Assembly: GCF_006715395.1 (NCBI RefSeq)
Contig: NZ_VFNC01000002.1
Coordinates: 806,001 to 870,000, forward strand
DNA from: Streptomyces sp. SLBN-31
Lineage (GTDB): Bacteria; Actinomycetota; Actinomycetes; Streptomycetales; Streptomycetaceae
Length of the DNA: 64,000 nt
Direction of reading: 5' to 3'
The translations under genes and the position numbers were made by a program. The notes beneath the pieces were generated by a model, which saw only the letters and a list, made by a program, of their open reading frames with translations, was not told where the DNA came from and did not search any database. Shown piece by piece: positions 51,875 through 62,208 of this stretch (the first letter of the stretch is position 1; the number at the start of each line of letters is the position of its first letter).

Positions 51875-53283
51875 CCGCCTTCCGGCGCCGCGTGGGCGTC
51901 GAGGAACTCGGCGGGCAGCATGGACAGTTGGCTGCGCGGCAGGGTGAGCAGCACCTGCCAGGCGCGCTCCAGTGTCTGCTCCAGCGTGCGCCGTTCGTCG
52001 CGGCGCTGGTGGACGAAGCCGTGCGCGAACGCCTCGTCGAAGGCCAGGTAGCGGCGGTCGGTGGGGCTCAGCGCCGCCTGCCCGACCAGATCGGCCAGCT
52101 CCCGGACCTGGCGGGCCCGGGCCAGTGCGGCGAGCAGCTGGGCGGCGACATCGAGGTGGTCGTCGCGGGTGCGGCCGGGGCCGGCGCCCTTGCGCATGAG
52201 CCGGGACAGCGAGGACAGGGCGTCGACCGGCGGGTAGACGCCCTTGGCGTGCATCTCGCGGGAGAGCACGACCTGTCCTTCGGTGATGTACCCGGTGAGG
52301 TCGGGGACGGGGTGGGTGATGTCACCGGCCGGCATGGTGAGCAGCGGCAGCACGGTCACCGACCCCGGCAGCCCGCGGATGCGTCCGCAGCGCTCGTAGA
52401 GGGACGCGAGGTCGCTGTAGAGGTAGCCGGGGTAGGCGCGGCGGGCCGGGATCTCGCCGCGGGCCGCGGAGACCTCGCGCAGCGCCTCGGCGTAACTGGT
52501 CATGTCGGTCATCACCACCAGCACATGCCGGCCGCCGGTGAACGCCAGCTCCTCGGCGATCGTCAGCGCGATGCGCGGGGTGAGGATGCGTTCGATCACC
52601 GGGTCGGCGGCGGTGTTGAGCAGCAGCACCAGTTCGCCCGCCGCGGAGCGCTCCTCCAGCGCGTCGCGCACGAAACCGGCGTCCGCGTGGGTGACTCCCA
52701 TGGCGGCGAACACCACGCTGAACGGCTCTCCCCCGGCCGTCGACTGGGCCGCGATCTGCGCGGCCAGCTCCAGGTGCGGCAGGCCCGCCGCGGAGAACAC
52801 CGGCAGCTTCTGACCGCGTACGAGGGTCGTCAGGGCGTCCACCGCGCTGACCCCGGTGAGCACCGGTTCGGCCGGCGGCTCGCGGCGCACGGGGTTGACG
52901 GGGTTGCCGCCGACCGCCGAGGTGGTGGAGCCGAAGACGGGCGGGCCTCCGTCGAGCGGTTCGCCGCGGCCGTTGCAGACCCGGCCGAGCCAGCCGGGGC
53001 CCACCGGGATCCGCAGCGGCGTGCCGGTGAAGGCGGCCCGGATGCGCGCCGGATCGATCTCGGCGGTGTCCTGAAGCACCTGTACGACGGCGGTGCCGCG
53101 GTCGACGTCGAGGACGAGTCCGTGCCGTTGCTCGCCGGAGTCGAGGGTGAACAGCACGAACTCGTCCCAGCCGACGCCCTCGACCTTGTCGACGACGACG
53201 AGGGGGCCGTGCAGTTCACGGATGGAGGTGTACTCGACGAGGCCCCAGCCCCGCGTGTCCTGCGTGTCCCGCGTGTCCGTCAT
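51871..53283 (-). CDS. atpB: V/A-type ATPase subunit B
   Basis: A 470-residue regulatory (non-catalytic) head subunit: VEYTSIRELHGPLVVVDKVEGVGWDEFV at the start, GRVCNGRGEPLDGGPP, PVFSAAGLPHLELAAQIAAQ in place of a Walker A loop, VVMTDMTSYAEALREVSAARGEIPARRAYPGYLYSDLASLYERCGRI, and MPAGDITHPVPDLTGYITEGQ. Absence of a P-loop with otherwise full conservation is the hallmark of B. Start and stop overlap A and D by 4 bp each, implying coupled translation. Confidence 0.95.
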   Translation of the reverse strand: MTDTRDTQDTRGWGLVEYTSIRELHGPLVVVDKVEGVGWDEFVLFTLDSGEQRHGLVLDVDRGTAVVQVLQDTAEIDPARIRAAFTGTPLRIPVGPGWLGRVCNGRGEPLDGGPPVFGSTTSAVGGNPVNPVRREPPAEPVLTGVSAVDALTTLVRGQKLPVFSAAGLPHLELAAQIAAQSTAGGEPFSVVFAAMGVTHADAGFVRDALEERSAAGELVLLLNTAADPVIERILTPRIALTIAEELAFTGGRHVLVVMTDMTSYAEALREVSAARGEIPARRAYPGYLYSDLASLYERCGRIRGLPGSVTVLPLLTMPAGDITHPVPDLTGYITEGQVVLSREMHAKGVYPPVDALSSLSRLMRKGAGPGRTRDDHLDVAAQLLAALARARQVRELADLVGQAALSPTDRRYLAFDEAFAHGFVHQRRDERRTLEQTLERAWQVLLTLPRSQLSMLPAEFLDAHAAPEGG

Positions 53284-55016
53284 GTCAGCTCCCCCAGTCG
53301 GTCGAGCATGCTCCGGCCGAGTGCCCGTACGGTGTCCGCGTCGTGCGGTCCCGCTTCCTCGCGGGCGCGCAGTACGGGGGTGAAGTCGGCGTCCTCGATG
53401 TGGGCCGCGGGCACTCCGGCGTCGGCCAGTTCGCGGCAGCGGTCGACCACGCCGAGGACCGCCTCGGCCAGTGCGGCCGTCTTCTCCGCTCCGCTGTAGG
53501 CGTCCCGCCGCGACAGGGCGCTCTGCTGGAGGACCCCTTCGCGGACGAGCCGGCCGCCCAGGACGCTGACGCGCTCCTGCGCGGGCAGCGCGGTGATGCC
53601 GACGAGGTCGACGAGGTCGGCGAGCCGGTCGGCCTCGGCGAGCAGACCGGCGACCCGGGCACGCCGGGCCGGCCAGTCCGGGTCGTCGGTGGCGGCGCGG
53701 CGGGCGCCGAGGGCCTCGGCGTCGCGGGAGAAGGACTCCGCCCAGGAGACGGCCGGGTAGTGGCGGGCGTAGGCGAGTTCGCGGTCCAGGGTCCACAGGC
53801 AGCGCACGAAGCGCTGGGTGTGCGCGGTGACCGGTTCGGCCATGTCGCCGCCGGGCGGGGACACCGCGCCGATGACGGTCACCGAGCCGCTGCGGCCGCC
53901 GAGGGTGGTGACCGCGCCGGCCCGCTCGTAGAACGCGGCGATCGCCGAGGCGAGACCGGCCGGGTAGCCCTCCTCGGCGGGCAGGGCGCCGGTGCGGGAG
54001 GCGAACTCGCGCAGCGCCTCCGCCCAGCGGGAGGTGGAGTCGGCGATGACGACCACGTCCAGGCCCATGTCCCGGAAGTACTCGGCGACCGTCACGCCCG
54101 TGTGGATGCTGGCCTCGCGGGCCATCATCGGCATGTTGGACGTGTTGGCGACGATCACGGTCCGGTCGGCGAGCCGGCCGCCGGTGCGCGGGTCGGTGAG
54201 GGCGCCGAACTCGTCGATGACGTCGGCCATCTCGTTGCCGCGTTCGCCGCAGCCGACGTAGACGATGACGTCGGCGTCGCACCACTTGGCGATCTGCTGC
54301 AGCAGTACGGTCTTGCCGGTGCCGAAGCCGCCGGGGACGGCGACGGTGCCGCCGAGGGCCACCGGGAAGAGCAGGTCGATGGCGCGCTGCCCGGTGCCCA
54401 GGGCGCGGGGGGAGTCGAGGCGTTCGCGGACAGGTCGGGGGGTGCGGACGGGCCAGGGAGTGGTCATGCGTACGGCCGTGCCCGCGACGGATGCGACGAC
54501 GGCGTCAGCGGGGTGGCGGCCGGCGTCGGCGACGTGGTCCACGGCGCCGGACCGGCCGGGCGGCACCAGCACCTCGAGCGGCACGGGTCCGGGGCCGTGG
54601 ATCTCTCCGAGTACGTCGCCCTGCGCGACGAGGTCGCCCGCCGAGGCCCGTGGCACGAACTCCCACTGGCGTGCCGGGCCGCTCCCGCGGCCGGCGGCGC
54701 CGGGTTCCAGCCAGGCGCCGGCCGTCGCGAGGGGGCGCAGCAGGCCGTCGAAGACCCCGCCCAGCAGGCCCGGGCCGAGCGGCGCGGACAGGGGGCGGCC
54801 GAGCGGGCGGGCCCGCGCGCCGGGGGCCAGGCCGCCCGTGTACTCGTACGCCTGGACGGTGACGACCCCGTCCCGGATGGCGACGACCTCACCGGGCAGT
54901 TCCGCCTCGCCCAGCGCGACCAGGTCGTTCATCGCGGTGCCGGTGACGTACTCGGCCTCCACGAGGGGGCCGGCGACGCGCAGGATGCGGCCGTCCGCCG
55001 ACGACACGTCCGTCAT
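53280..55016 (-). CDS. atpA: V/A-type ATPase subunit A (catalytic)
   Basis: A 578-residue catalytic head subunit. Walker A is GGFGTGKTVLLQQIAKWCDAD (P-loop near residue 230), followed by VYVGCGERGNEMADVIDEF with the catalytic Glu, VVVIADSTSRWAEALREFASRTGALPAEEGYPAGLAS, and VSPPGGDMAEPVT. The roughly 100-residue bulge domain specific to V/A-type A subunits is present between residues 110 and 200. Length is normal. Start and stop overlap E and B by 4 bp. All nucleotide-binding residues look intact, so the complex should be active. Confidence 0.96.
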   Translation of the reverse strand: MTDVSSADGRILRVAGPLVEAEYVTGTAMNDLVALGEAELPGEVVAIRDGVVTVQAYEYTGGLAPGARARPLGRPLSAPLGPGLLGGVFDGLLRPLATAGAWLEPGAAGRGSGPARQWEFVPRASAGDLVAQGDVLGEIHGPGPVPLEVLVPPGRSGAVDHVADAGRHPADAVVASVAGTAVRMTTPWPVRTPRPVRERLDSPRALGTGQRAIDLLFPVALGGTVAVPGGFGTGKTVLLQQIAKWCDADVIVYVGCGERGNEMADVIDEFGALTDPRTGGRLADRTVIVANTSNMPMMAREASIHTGVTVAEYFRDMGLDVVVIADSTSRWAEALREFASRTGALPAEEGYPAGLASAIAAFYERAGAVTTLGGRSGSVTVIGAVSPPGGDMAEPVTAHTQRFVRCLWTLDRELAYARHYPAVSWAESFSRDAEALGARRAATDDPDWPARRARVAGLLAEADRLADLVDLVGITALPAQERVSVLGGRLVREGVLQQSALSRRDAYSGAEKTAALAEAVLGVVDRCRELADAGVPAAHIEDADFTPVLRAREEAGPHDADTVRALGRSMLDRLGELT

Positions 55017-55540
55017 GGTGCCCACAGCTCCTCCGCCTCCCCGTCGATGCGGTCCAGCGCCCGCAGGGCGAGCGCGGTCAGGTCGCACTCGAGCCTGCGG
55101 TCCGCCGTACGTCCCCTGACTCCCCCGCGCGGGGCCTCGGTGACCTCGGCCTCCGGGCCGAGCGCGGCGCGTACGTGCGCGGCCATCCGGGCGCGCAGAG
55201 CCGGGTAGGAGTCCGCGTGGCGCAGTTCCTCCACGCCGGCCACCACCCGTCGGCGCAGTTCCTCCCAGCACTCCCGGCGGGCGGCGAGTTCGCGGGCGCG
55301 GGCGGTGCGGCGGGCCCGGGACCGGACGGCGTCGCGGGCCGCGGCCGCGTCGGCCTCGCCCATGCCGCGGGCCTCGTCCAGAATCGCGGCGGCCTGCCCG
55401 TCGGCCTCGGCGAGCACGGCCCGGACGTCGGCATCGGCCGCGGCCGACAGAGCGTCGGCCTCGGCTCGCGCGGCGCGCAGCAACTGCGCCCGCACCGGTT
55501 CCAGCGCGACGTCGGCCGAGCCCAAAGGCGGGTTCCTCAT
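55013..55540 (-). CDS. atpE: V/A-type ATPase subunit E (peripheral stalk)
   Basis: A 175-residue protein with a long Ala/Arg/Glu-rich helix (ADALSAAADADVRAVLAEADGQAAAILDEAR to about residue 95) and a small C-terminal globular part ending DLTALALRALDRIDGEAEELWAP. This is the pattern of subunit E, which forms the peripheral stalk with a G/H-type partner. It is placed by gene order (F-E-A-B-D) as much as by sequence. Its ATG overlaps the stop of a 29-codon open frame, and its own stop overlaps the atpA start. Confidence 0.82.
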   Translation of the reverse strand: MRNPPLGSADVALEPVRAQLLRAARAEADALSAAADADVRAVLAEADGQAAAILDEARGMGEADAAAARDAVRSRARRTARARELAARRECWEELRRRVVAGVEELRHADSYPALRARMAAHVRAALGPEAEVTEAPRGGVRGRTADRRLECDLTALALRALDRIDGEAEELWAP

Positions 55541-55626
55541 ACCGGCACCACCACCCCGAACGGCATCTGACCACCGAGGGCATCGGCATCGCCCCGGGCG
55601 GCACGCGGCGACCGCGCGGCCCTCAT
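55537..55626 (-). CDS. 29-codon coupled mini-ORF inside the V-ATPase operon
   Basis: Between subunits F and E lies the only apparent gap of the operon. A 29-codon frame fills it exactly: its ATG (55626) overlaps the F stop as ATGA, and its TGA overlaps the E start as ATGA. The peptide is basic at first and hydrophobic at the end (QMPFGVVVPV). It may be a coupling peptide, a tiny subunit, or the displaced C-terminal tail of F (F is short at 73 residues) left in another frame. No family was recognised. Confidence 0.4.
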   Translation of the reverse strand: MRAARSPRAARGDADALGGQMPFGVVVPV

Positions 55627-55844
55627 GGCGGCATCACCGCCACCAGCGGCTCCTGGCCCTCGATGGCCTCGGGGTCGAGGGCGTCGGCGGCGGCAGGGGT
55701 GAGGAGGACCAGGTCGACGTCCGGCGGCAGGTCCCGCCAGGCGGCGCGCGCGGCGGCCGGACCCTCGGCGGGGCTCAGCAGGACGCCCGCGGACGCCAGT
55801 CCGAGGATGCGCAGGGGTTCGCCCATCGCCGCGATGTGTCCCAT
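55623..55844 (-). CDS. atpF: V/A-type ATPase subunit F-like (short)
   Basis: A 73-residue protein: EPLRILGLASAGVLLSPAEGPAAARAAW, then LPPDVDLVLLTPAAADAL and PLVAVMPP at the end. This is the Rossmann-like N-terminal domain of V/A-type subunit F, which sits on the central shaft and couples to D. Usual F subunits are about 100 residues and have a C-terminal helix that is missing here. It lies 2 nt after subunit K, and its stop overlaps the mini-ORF that leads into E. The identification rests on the fold pattern and the position in the operon. Confidence 0.72.
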   Translation of the reverse strand: MGHIAAMGEPLRILGLASAGVLLSPAEGPAAARAAWRDLPPDVDLVLLTPAAADALDPEAIEGQEPLVAVMPP

Positions 55845-55846
55845 GG

Positions 55847-57685
<1,839 letters not shown>

Positions 57686-57702
<17 letters not shown>

Positions 57703-58621
57703 CGAACGCCTCCCCGGCCCGGCCCTCGTGCGCGGCGGCCAGCAGGGCGGCGCGCAGCCGCCAGGCGTCGGCGGACAGCACGGCGACGGCGCCCACGACG
57801 GGGGTCACGCCGAAGTCCGCCTTGTGCAGCATCTCCAGGCCGTCCCGTTCGACGGCGGCCCACCAGCGGGCCTCGGCGCGCCACAGGTCGGCGGGCCGCC
57901 CGGTGTCCTTCAGCGCCCAGCGCGCCGCCGAGGGCAGGCGGGCGCGGAAGTCGTCGTAGGAGACGGCCCGTACGGCGGACCGGCCGAGGATGCGCTCGGC
58001 GTGTCCGGCGGCCCGTCCGGTCGGCGGACGGTCCAGGACGTAGGACTCGCGGGCCAGCATCAGCGCGGTGTCCCCCGCCGCCCAGCGGGCCGCCTGCGGC
58101 AGGTCGGCCACGATGCCGACGGCGGCGGACAGCCGCATCCCGGTCAGTACGGCCGTCGCGGACTCGCCGCCGGGGTCCCCCCAGGGCGAGGCGGTCAGCA
58201 CGGCCCGCACCCCGCGCGCGTCGGCCGTCCGCGCCAGTCGGGGCCAGGCGGTGGCGAGCGCGCCCAGGCGGTACGGGGCCGGGCACGGCTCCCCGGCCAG
58301 GGCGCGCAGATGGTCGCGGGTGTTGGCGATCTCGAAGCCGGCGGCGAGCCGGCGCAGGGCGGCGACACCCGCCAGGGGCTGCCATCCGGCGAGCACGCGC
58401 AGCTGCCACAGGAGGGCGGCGGAGACCGCGCGGCACGCCGCGGCGGGCTCGGCCTCGGCCTCCGTCTCGCGGACCTTGCGGTAGCGGGTGTTCGCCAGGG
58501 CGCGCAGGGCCTCGGTCAGGCCGGCGGAGGCGGCCAGCTCCCGAGCTGCGTCGGGGCCGAGACGTCCGACGGCCATGGACCTGGCCCGTGTCACCCCCGC
58601 GACCCAGCCGGCGCCCATCAC
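57686..58621 (-). CDS. atpC: V/A-type ATPase subunit C (V0 d/AC39 family)
   Basis: A 311-residue, mostly helical protein: TRARSMAVGRLGPDAARELAASAG at the N-terminus, LRALANTRYRKV, GFEIANTRDHLRALAGEP in the middle and VAVLSADAWRLRAALLAAAH near the C-terminus. The ArSMA..RLG opening, ANT.Y and late A.RLR..L..A blocks match the V-ATPase C/d funnel subunit that links the shaft to the proteolipid ring. Sequence identity to well-studied members is probably low, but position between the stalk gene and subunit I supports the call. Confidence 0.83.
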
Positions 58622-58627
58622 GGCCTC

Positions 58628-59080
58628 CTACTCCGGTCCGCCCCGCTCGGCGGACAGGCCCAGGTCGGCGGCCACCCGCGCCACGATCCGCGCGGCGAGG
58701 GCGGGGGTCCGGGCGCGTGCCCGTGCCCGCAGCGCCTCCGTCTCGCGCCGCGACACGGCGTCCGCCCGCTCGGCCTCGGCGGTGGCCTCCCGCCGTATGC
58801 GGGCCGCGGTCTCGTTCCTGACGTCCAGGGCCCGTGCCCGCGCGGCCCGCACGATTTCCTCGGCCTGTCGCCGCGCGGCCCGGCGCCGCTGGTCGGCCTC
58901 GTGGGCCGCCTCGGCGCGGATGCGGTCGGCGTCGGCCGCCGTGTCGTCCAGCCAGGTCAGCGGGGGCTGCAGTTCGGTCGTGAGTTCGTCCGACCGGTCG
59001 GCGGGGACACCGCCCGGCGCGGCCGGACCGGGCGAGCCGGCCGGCCTGAGTCGTATGCGGAACTCGCGGAACCCGGGCAT
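58628..59080 (-). CDS. V/A-type ATPase peripheral-stalk coiled-coil protein (G/H-like)
   Basis: A 150-residue protein with a polar, Pro-rich first third (FREFRIRLRPAGSPGPAAPGG) and then a continuous charged helix (DADRIRAEAAHEADQRRRAARRQAEEIVRAARARALDV, ending before LAARIVARVAADLGLSAE). Such a helix is expected for the G/H partner of subunit E. It is the first gene of the nine-subunit operon, 6 nt before subunit C. The N-terminal extension is longer than in common G/H subunits. Confidence 0.75.
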   Translation of the reverse strand: MPGFREFRIRLRPAGSPGPAAPGGVPADRSDELTTELQPPLTWLDDTAADADRIRAEAAHEADQRRRAARRQAEEIVRAARARALDVRNETAARIRREATAEAERADAVSRRETEALRARARARTPALAARIVARVAADLGLSAERGGPE

Positions 59081-59154
59081 GAGAACCTCCGGACCCGGCG
59101 CGGGTGCCCGCCGTGGCCCACTCTCACGCTACGAAGGCGGCCGGAGGTCTTCCA

Positions 59155-59189
59155 GGGCTGTTCGCCCCGTAGAAGGGACCGGTCGGCCC
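59155..59189. promoter_or_regulatory. candidate DevR/OsdR-type operator, paired sites
   Basis: GGGCTGTTCGCCCC (59155-59168) and GGACCGGTCGGCCC (59176-59189), 21 bp apart, lie between the divergent V-ATPase operon (74 bp from its start) and the CBS-BON gene (74 bp from its start). The element could switch both. Confidence 0.55.
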
Positions 59190-59263
59190 TGGAAGCGGCC
59201 ACCGTGTCGGCGAGACGGTAGGACCAGGAGGGGTGTGGTCTCCACGCACGCTGGGAGGTAGCC

Positions 59264-60124
59264 ATGAGCGACCGAGAGGCACGAGAACACGCCGCCGCGT
59301 CGGTGGAAGCCCAGCATGCGGTACCGGCCTTCGCGCCGTCGCCGGCGGAGGACGTCCATCAGGACATGATGGTGCGCTACCTGCAGGCCATGGCGTCCCA
59401 TTCGGCGTCCGCGCCGGAGGCACCGGTCGCCGCAGGCCCGCACCCCGCCGAGGCCCACCACGTCCACCACAAGACACGGACGAGCGCGGAACTGCGGGTG
59501 CGTGACGTCATGCGGCGGTCGGTGGCGGGCGTCTCCCGCGACGCGCCGTTCCTCGACGTCGCCCGGATGCTGGCACGCCGGCAGACGGGGGCGGTGCCCG
59601 TCGTGGACGAGGCCCAGCGGGTGATCGGCGTGATCGCGGAGTCCGACCTGCTCGCCCGCGCGGCGTCCATCACCGCGGGCGACCACCCCGGCGCGTTCGC
59701 CCGAATGCTGCGCCGGCATCCGCGGGACGCGGGCGCGGGGGTGACGGCGGGCATGCTGATGTCGGCGCCCGCGCTCACCGTCCACTCGTGGACCCCCGTG
59801 ATCGAGGCGGCGCGCATCGCCTCGCGTTCCCGGATCAGGCAGCTGTTCGTCACCGATCACAAGGGACACCTGGTGGGCGTCGTCAGCCGCAGCGAGCTGC
59901 TGCACGCCCTGGTACGGGACGACGCGGCCATCCGCTACGAGGTCCTGCACCGCGTCGTCCGGGGCGAGTTGGGCATCGACCCGGCGCAGGTGGACGTCGA
60001 GGTCCACGACGGGACGGTGACGCTCAGTGGTTCGCTGGACGCCGGACGGATCCCGAAGCTGGTCGCCGAGGTGGAACGCATCGCCGACGTCGTCGCCGTG
60101 GTGGACCACCTGATCCCCGACTGA
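59264..60124 (+). CDS. CBS-pair + BON domain protein with N-terminal extension
   Basis: A 286-residue protein. Residues 1-75 are a polar, His/Ala-rich region (PHPAEAHHVHHKTRTSAE) that the other three CBS-BON proteins here lack. CBS1 (VRDVMRRSVAGVSRDAPFLDVARML), CBS2 (AGMLMSAPALTVHSWTPVIEAARIA) and a BON domain (VDVEVHDGTVTLSGSLDAG) follow. ATG 59264 has GGGAGG upstream. It is divergent from the V-ATPase operon with shared candidate operator sites, so it may report adenylate levels to that system; this is inference. It converges on a USP gene. Confidence 0.9.
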   Translation: MSDREAREHAAASVEAQHAVPAFAPSPAEDVHQDMMVRYLQAMASHSASAPEAPVAAGPHPAEAHHVHHKTRTSAELRVRDVMRRSVAGVSRDAPFLDVARMLARRQTGAVPVVDEAQRVIGVIAESDLLARAASITAGDHPGAFARMLRRHPRDAGAGVTAGMLMSAPALTVHSWTPVIEAARIASRSRIRQLFVTDHKGHLVGVVSRSELLHALVRDDAAIRYEVLHRVVRGELGIDPAQVDVEVHDGTVTLSGSLDAGRIPKLVAEVERIADVVAVVDHLIPD

Positions 60125-60160
60125 GCACGCGCCGGCCGCCGGCCTTGCCCCGGCGCCTGG

Positions 60161-61042
60161 TCACTCCCCCGTGGAGCGGATCACGGCGACGGGGCAGTGC
60201 GCGTGGTGCAGCAGGGCCTGGCCGACCGAGCCCAGCAGCAGCCCGGTGAAGCCGCCGTGGGCGTGCGCGCCGGTCACCACGAGCTGTGCCCCTGCGCTCG
60301 CATCGACGAGCGTGCCGCCCACCCGGCCCCGGACCAGGCGCCGCTCGACGGCGACGTCCGGGTACCTCTGGCGAAGCCCCGACAGTGCCTCGGCCAGTAC
60401 CCGCTGCTCCTCGTCGCGCAGCCGGTCCTCGTCGTACGTCATGAAGGGCGGGTCGGCCGGGCCGTCGTACACCCGTTCGGTGGCGGTGTTCCACACGTGC
60501 TGCGCCACCAGGTCGGCGCCGCGCGACTGGGCTTCGGCGAAGGCGAACTCGACGGCCGGGCGGGCGGCCGGGGAGCCGTCGACGGCGAGGAGCACGGGCC
60601 CGGACGCGTCCGGGCGGCCGCGCACCACCAGCAGGGGGCGGCGGGCATGGGCGGCGAGGTGGGCGGCGGTGGAGCCGAGCAGCAGGCTGCCGAGCCTGCT
60701 CAGCCCACGGTTGCCGACCACGAGGAGCGAGGCGTGACGGGAGACGATCTCCAGGACCATGACCGGCTCGCCGAGCACGCTGTCGGTGACGGTCCGCACA
60801 TGCGGTGCGATCCTGCGGGCCCGCTGTTCGGCCTCGGTGAGCATGCCGTCCACCCGCTCGCGTACGCCCGCGGCGTCCGGGTTCCAGGCGGAGCGGCCCC
60901 GCCGCAGCGGAAGCGGCGGCCATCCGACGGCGTGCACCAGGCGCAGCCCGACACCCCGCCAGGCGGCCTCGCGTGCCGCCGTCTCCACGGCGGCCAGGCT
61001 CGACGCCGAACCGTCCACTCCCACGACGACGGGGCCGCTCAT
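60161..61042 (-). CDS. universal stress protein, tandem UspA domains
   Basis: A 293-residue USP. Domain 1 runs from SGPVVVGVDGSASSLAAVETAAREAAWRG to VVGNRGLSRLGSLLLGSTAAHLAAHA. Domain 2 has VLLAVDGSPAARPAVEFAFAEAQSRG and VVTGAHAHGGFTGLLLGSVGQALLHHAHCPVAVIRS. Both nucleotide loops look intact. ATG 61042 has GGGGAGGTGCG upstream. It is closest to the USP at 43.5 kb. It is divergent from another USP, with paired DevR-like sites between. Confidence 0.91.
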   Translation of the reverse strand: MSGPVVVGVDGSASSLAAVETAAREAAWRGVGLRLVHAVGWPPLPLRRGRSAWNPDAAGVRERVDGMLTEAEQRARRIAPHVRTVTDSVLGEPVMVLEIVSRHASLLVVGNRGLSRLGSLLLGSTAAHLAAHARRPLLVVRGRPDASGPVLLAVDGSPAARPAVEFAFAEAQSRGADLVAQHVWNTATERVYDGPADPPFMTYDEDRLRDEEQRVLAEALSGLRQRYPDVAVERRLVRGRVGGTLVDASAGAQLVVTGAHAHGGFTGLLLGSVGQALLHHAHCPVAVIRSTGE

Positions 61043-61194
61043 CACGCACCTCCCCTCGCGGCCGCCGCTCCCGGTCTCGACGCGGGTGATGACGGCGGCA
61101 GCTCGGGGCGGCGAAGGTGTCACGGCCGGCAAGCGCGGGCGGACACACCCACCGCTCCGGTCACCAGCCTGCCCCGACAGGCCGTGCTCCCCCA

Positions 61195-61230
61195 GGGCCG
61201 GACGGGTCCCAACAGCGCACCGTCCGGCCC
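61195..61230. promoter_or_regulatory. candidate DevR/OsdR-type operator, paired sites
   Basis: GGGCCGGACGGGTC (61195-61208) and GCACCGTCCGGCCC (61217-61230), 22 bp apart, lie between divergent USP genes. Each has one strong half. Confidence 0.4.
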
Positions 61231-61331
61231 TCCCACCGCCGTCGGGCCCGGGGCGACGCTGGAAGAAACGGACCGAGGGGGACCTGGACGCGGTGCCGCG
61301 GCACGGCCGTCGTACCGCCGGGAGGTGCGCC

Positions 61332-62195
61332 ATGACCGGACCCGTCGTCGTCGGAGTCGACGGCTCCCCCGCCGGCACGACCGCCGCGTGGTGGGCCGCC
61401 CGGGAAGGCATGACCAGGCGGCTGCCGGTGCTCCTGGTCCACTCGTGGACCACCCAGCCGTTGAACGTGCCGGTCGCGCAGGAGGCCTTGAGCAAACAGC
61501 ACTACGGGCAGGGCCTGCTGCTGCGGATCGAGGCCGAACTGCTGCACCGCTACGGCGAGCTGAGCCTCACGACCGAGCTGGTGGAGGTCTCCGCGTCGCA
61601 GGCCCTGCTGGAACACAGTGAGCGGGCCGCCCTGCTCGTGCTCGGCTCCCGCGGACACGGTTCGGCCGCGAGCTTCCTCCTCGGCTCCCACAGCCTGCAC
61701 ATCTTGGGCCTGTCGCGGTGTCCCGCCGTCATCGTCAGGGCCGGCGATCCGGCCGTCGGGACCGGCTGGGGGCATCCGGGCACGGAGCGGGGCGACGTCG
61801 TGGTCGGCGTCGAGCCGGGGCCGGGCGCCGACGCCCTGCTGGAGTTCGCCTTCACCACCGCCGAGGCGCACGGCTGCGGCGTCCACGCGGTACGGGCCCT
61901 CCCTCACCAGTACACGGTCGCGACCGGTCGGCAGGCGGAGCAGGGCGCGGTGGACCGCGCGCGGCTCACGGCCTCTCTGGCACCGTGGCGCGAGAAGTTC
62001 CCCGGCGTTCCCCTCGTCGACGAGGTGACGGCGGGGCCTGCGGCCCAGGTGCTGCTGTCCGCCGCCACGCGGGGCCGGCTCACCGTGGTGGGGCGCCGCC
62101 GGCACTCGTCCCACCTCACCTGGAAGCTCGGACCCGTCGCGCACGCCGTGCTGCACCACGCGCCGTGCCCGGTCGCCGTGGTCCCGCACGACTGA
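61332..62195 (+). CDS. universal stress protein, tandem UspA domains
   Basis: A 287-residue USP. Domain 1 opens with TGPVVVGVDGSPAGTTAAWWAAREG and contains VLGSRGHGSAASFLLGSHSLHILG. Domain 2 has VVVGVEPGPGADALLEFAFTTAEAHG, LAPWREKFPGVPLVDEV and VVGRRRHSSHLTWKLGPVAHAVLHHAPCPVAVVPHD. ATG 61332 has GGGAGGTGCGCC upstream. It ends 13 nt from the convergent nitroreductase gene. Confidence 0.91.
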   Translation: MTGPVVVGVDGSPAGTTAAWWAAREGMTRRLPVLLVHSWTTQPLNVPVAQEALSKQHYGQGLLLRIEAELLHRYGELSLTTELVEVSASQALLEHSERAALLVLGSRGHGSAASFLLGSHSLHILGLSRCPAVIVRAGDPAVGTGWGHPGTERGDVVVGVEPGPGADALLEFAFTTAEAHGCGVHAVRALPHQYTVATGRQAEQGAVDRARLTASLAPWREKFPGVPLVDEVTAGPAAQVLLSAATRGRLTVVGRRRHSSHLTWKLGPVAHAVLHHAPCPVAVVPHD

Positions 62196-62208
62196 CACTC
62201 TCCGCGGG

